A stretch of 64,000 nt of DNA. Source: Ichthyophis bannanicus. Lineage: Eukaryota; Chordata; Amphibia; Gymnophiona; Ichthyophiidae. This document shows, one piece after another, positions 63,744 through 64,000 of the stretch (position 1 is its first letter; each line of letters begins with the position of its first letter). Below the pieces are notes generated by a model, which did no database searches, was not told the DNA's origin, and saw only the letters and a program-made list of their open reading frames with translations. A program made the translations under genes and the position numbers. The stretch lies in NCBI GenBank assembly GCA_033557465.1, contig CM066037.1, positions 513,042,686-513,106,685 on the forward strand. Reading direction: 5' to 3'.

Positions 63744-64000
63744 GTAAGACATTTCTTCTCCTAACAGTGGTGGTTTATTTCAATGCATCTTATGGGCAAT
63801 ACATGAATTGAGTCTTTCCTTTTTTTAAAGGAAATTGGTGTCTTTTTGAATGATCCATTATCCTAGATATATTGCAGACCAGCAACAAAAAGCGCTTGCG
63901 TTATAAAACATGTCTACTGTATACTACATTTTTATTAATAGTTTTCTTAAAATGTTTCTCAACTGCAGTGTAGTCTGACTCATCTCCATGTGTTTTCTGA
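63744..64000. other. Intron-like DNA to window end
   Basis: AT-rich, begins with the donor GTAAGA. No feature seen. Confidence 0.35.

Overview
This is nuclear DNA from a vertebrate, about 40% GC, and almost entirely interspersed repeats with two candidate host exons. DIRS tyrosine-recombinase retrotransposons sit beside CR1, L2 and L1-type LINEs, tRNA-derived SINEs, hAT and Tc1 transposons and a MIR-like SINE. That mix points to an amphibian-grade genome. A caecilian is my best guess; a salamander, lungfish or coelacanth is not excluded. This is inference: no host gene could be named.

Layout. 1-2804: tail of a divergent, internally deleted DIRS copy (D). 2925-5440: CR1 and L2 LINE fragments. 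6987-8014: a hAT MITE and two SINEs. 8015-13482: DIRS copy B, inserted inside a SINE and decayed. 13.5-18.7 kb: mostly unassigned DNA with two opposed CR1 fragments. 18776-21512: truncated hAT-type element with a C-rich minisatellite. 22354-22482: candidate host exon 1. 24.3-29.59 kb: DIRS copy C, 5'-truncated and interrupted by an L2 fragment. 29.6-30.3 kb: L2. 31281-35860: a chimeric retro-insertion (L1 ORF1 region joined to an L2 element) with a 15-bp target duplication and a nested SINE. 35945-41550: DIRS copy A, complete, with three long open frames. 42757-45417: second, complete copy of the hAT-type element in the opposite orientation, with an 8-bp target duplication. 45.8-57 kb: SINEs, an L2 with a hAT MITE inside it, a Tc1 element, an unclassified insertion, a second L1 ORF1 fragment and a SINE split by a fold-back element. 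57-63.5 kb: LINE fragments and unassigned DNA. 63709-63743: candidate host exon 2.

The best system here is DIRS copy A. Its ends can be fixed to the base, because the internal complementary region (41184-41281) is the reverse complement of the right end joined to the left end, as expected of a circular intermediate. Gag, the polyprotein (reverse transcriptase, RNase H, Dam-like domain) and the tyrosine recombinase lie in overlapping frames. A conserved gag stop context is a candidate +1 recoding site. Copies B, C and D are broken relatives that show which parts are conserved.

The two candidate exons read in the same direction and in compatible phase, so most of 22.5-63.7 kb may be one 41-kb intron. 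All four DIRS copies lie on that strand.
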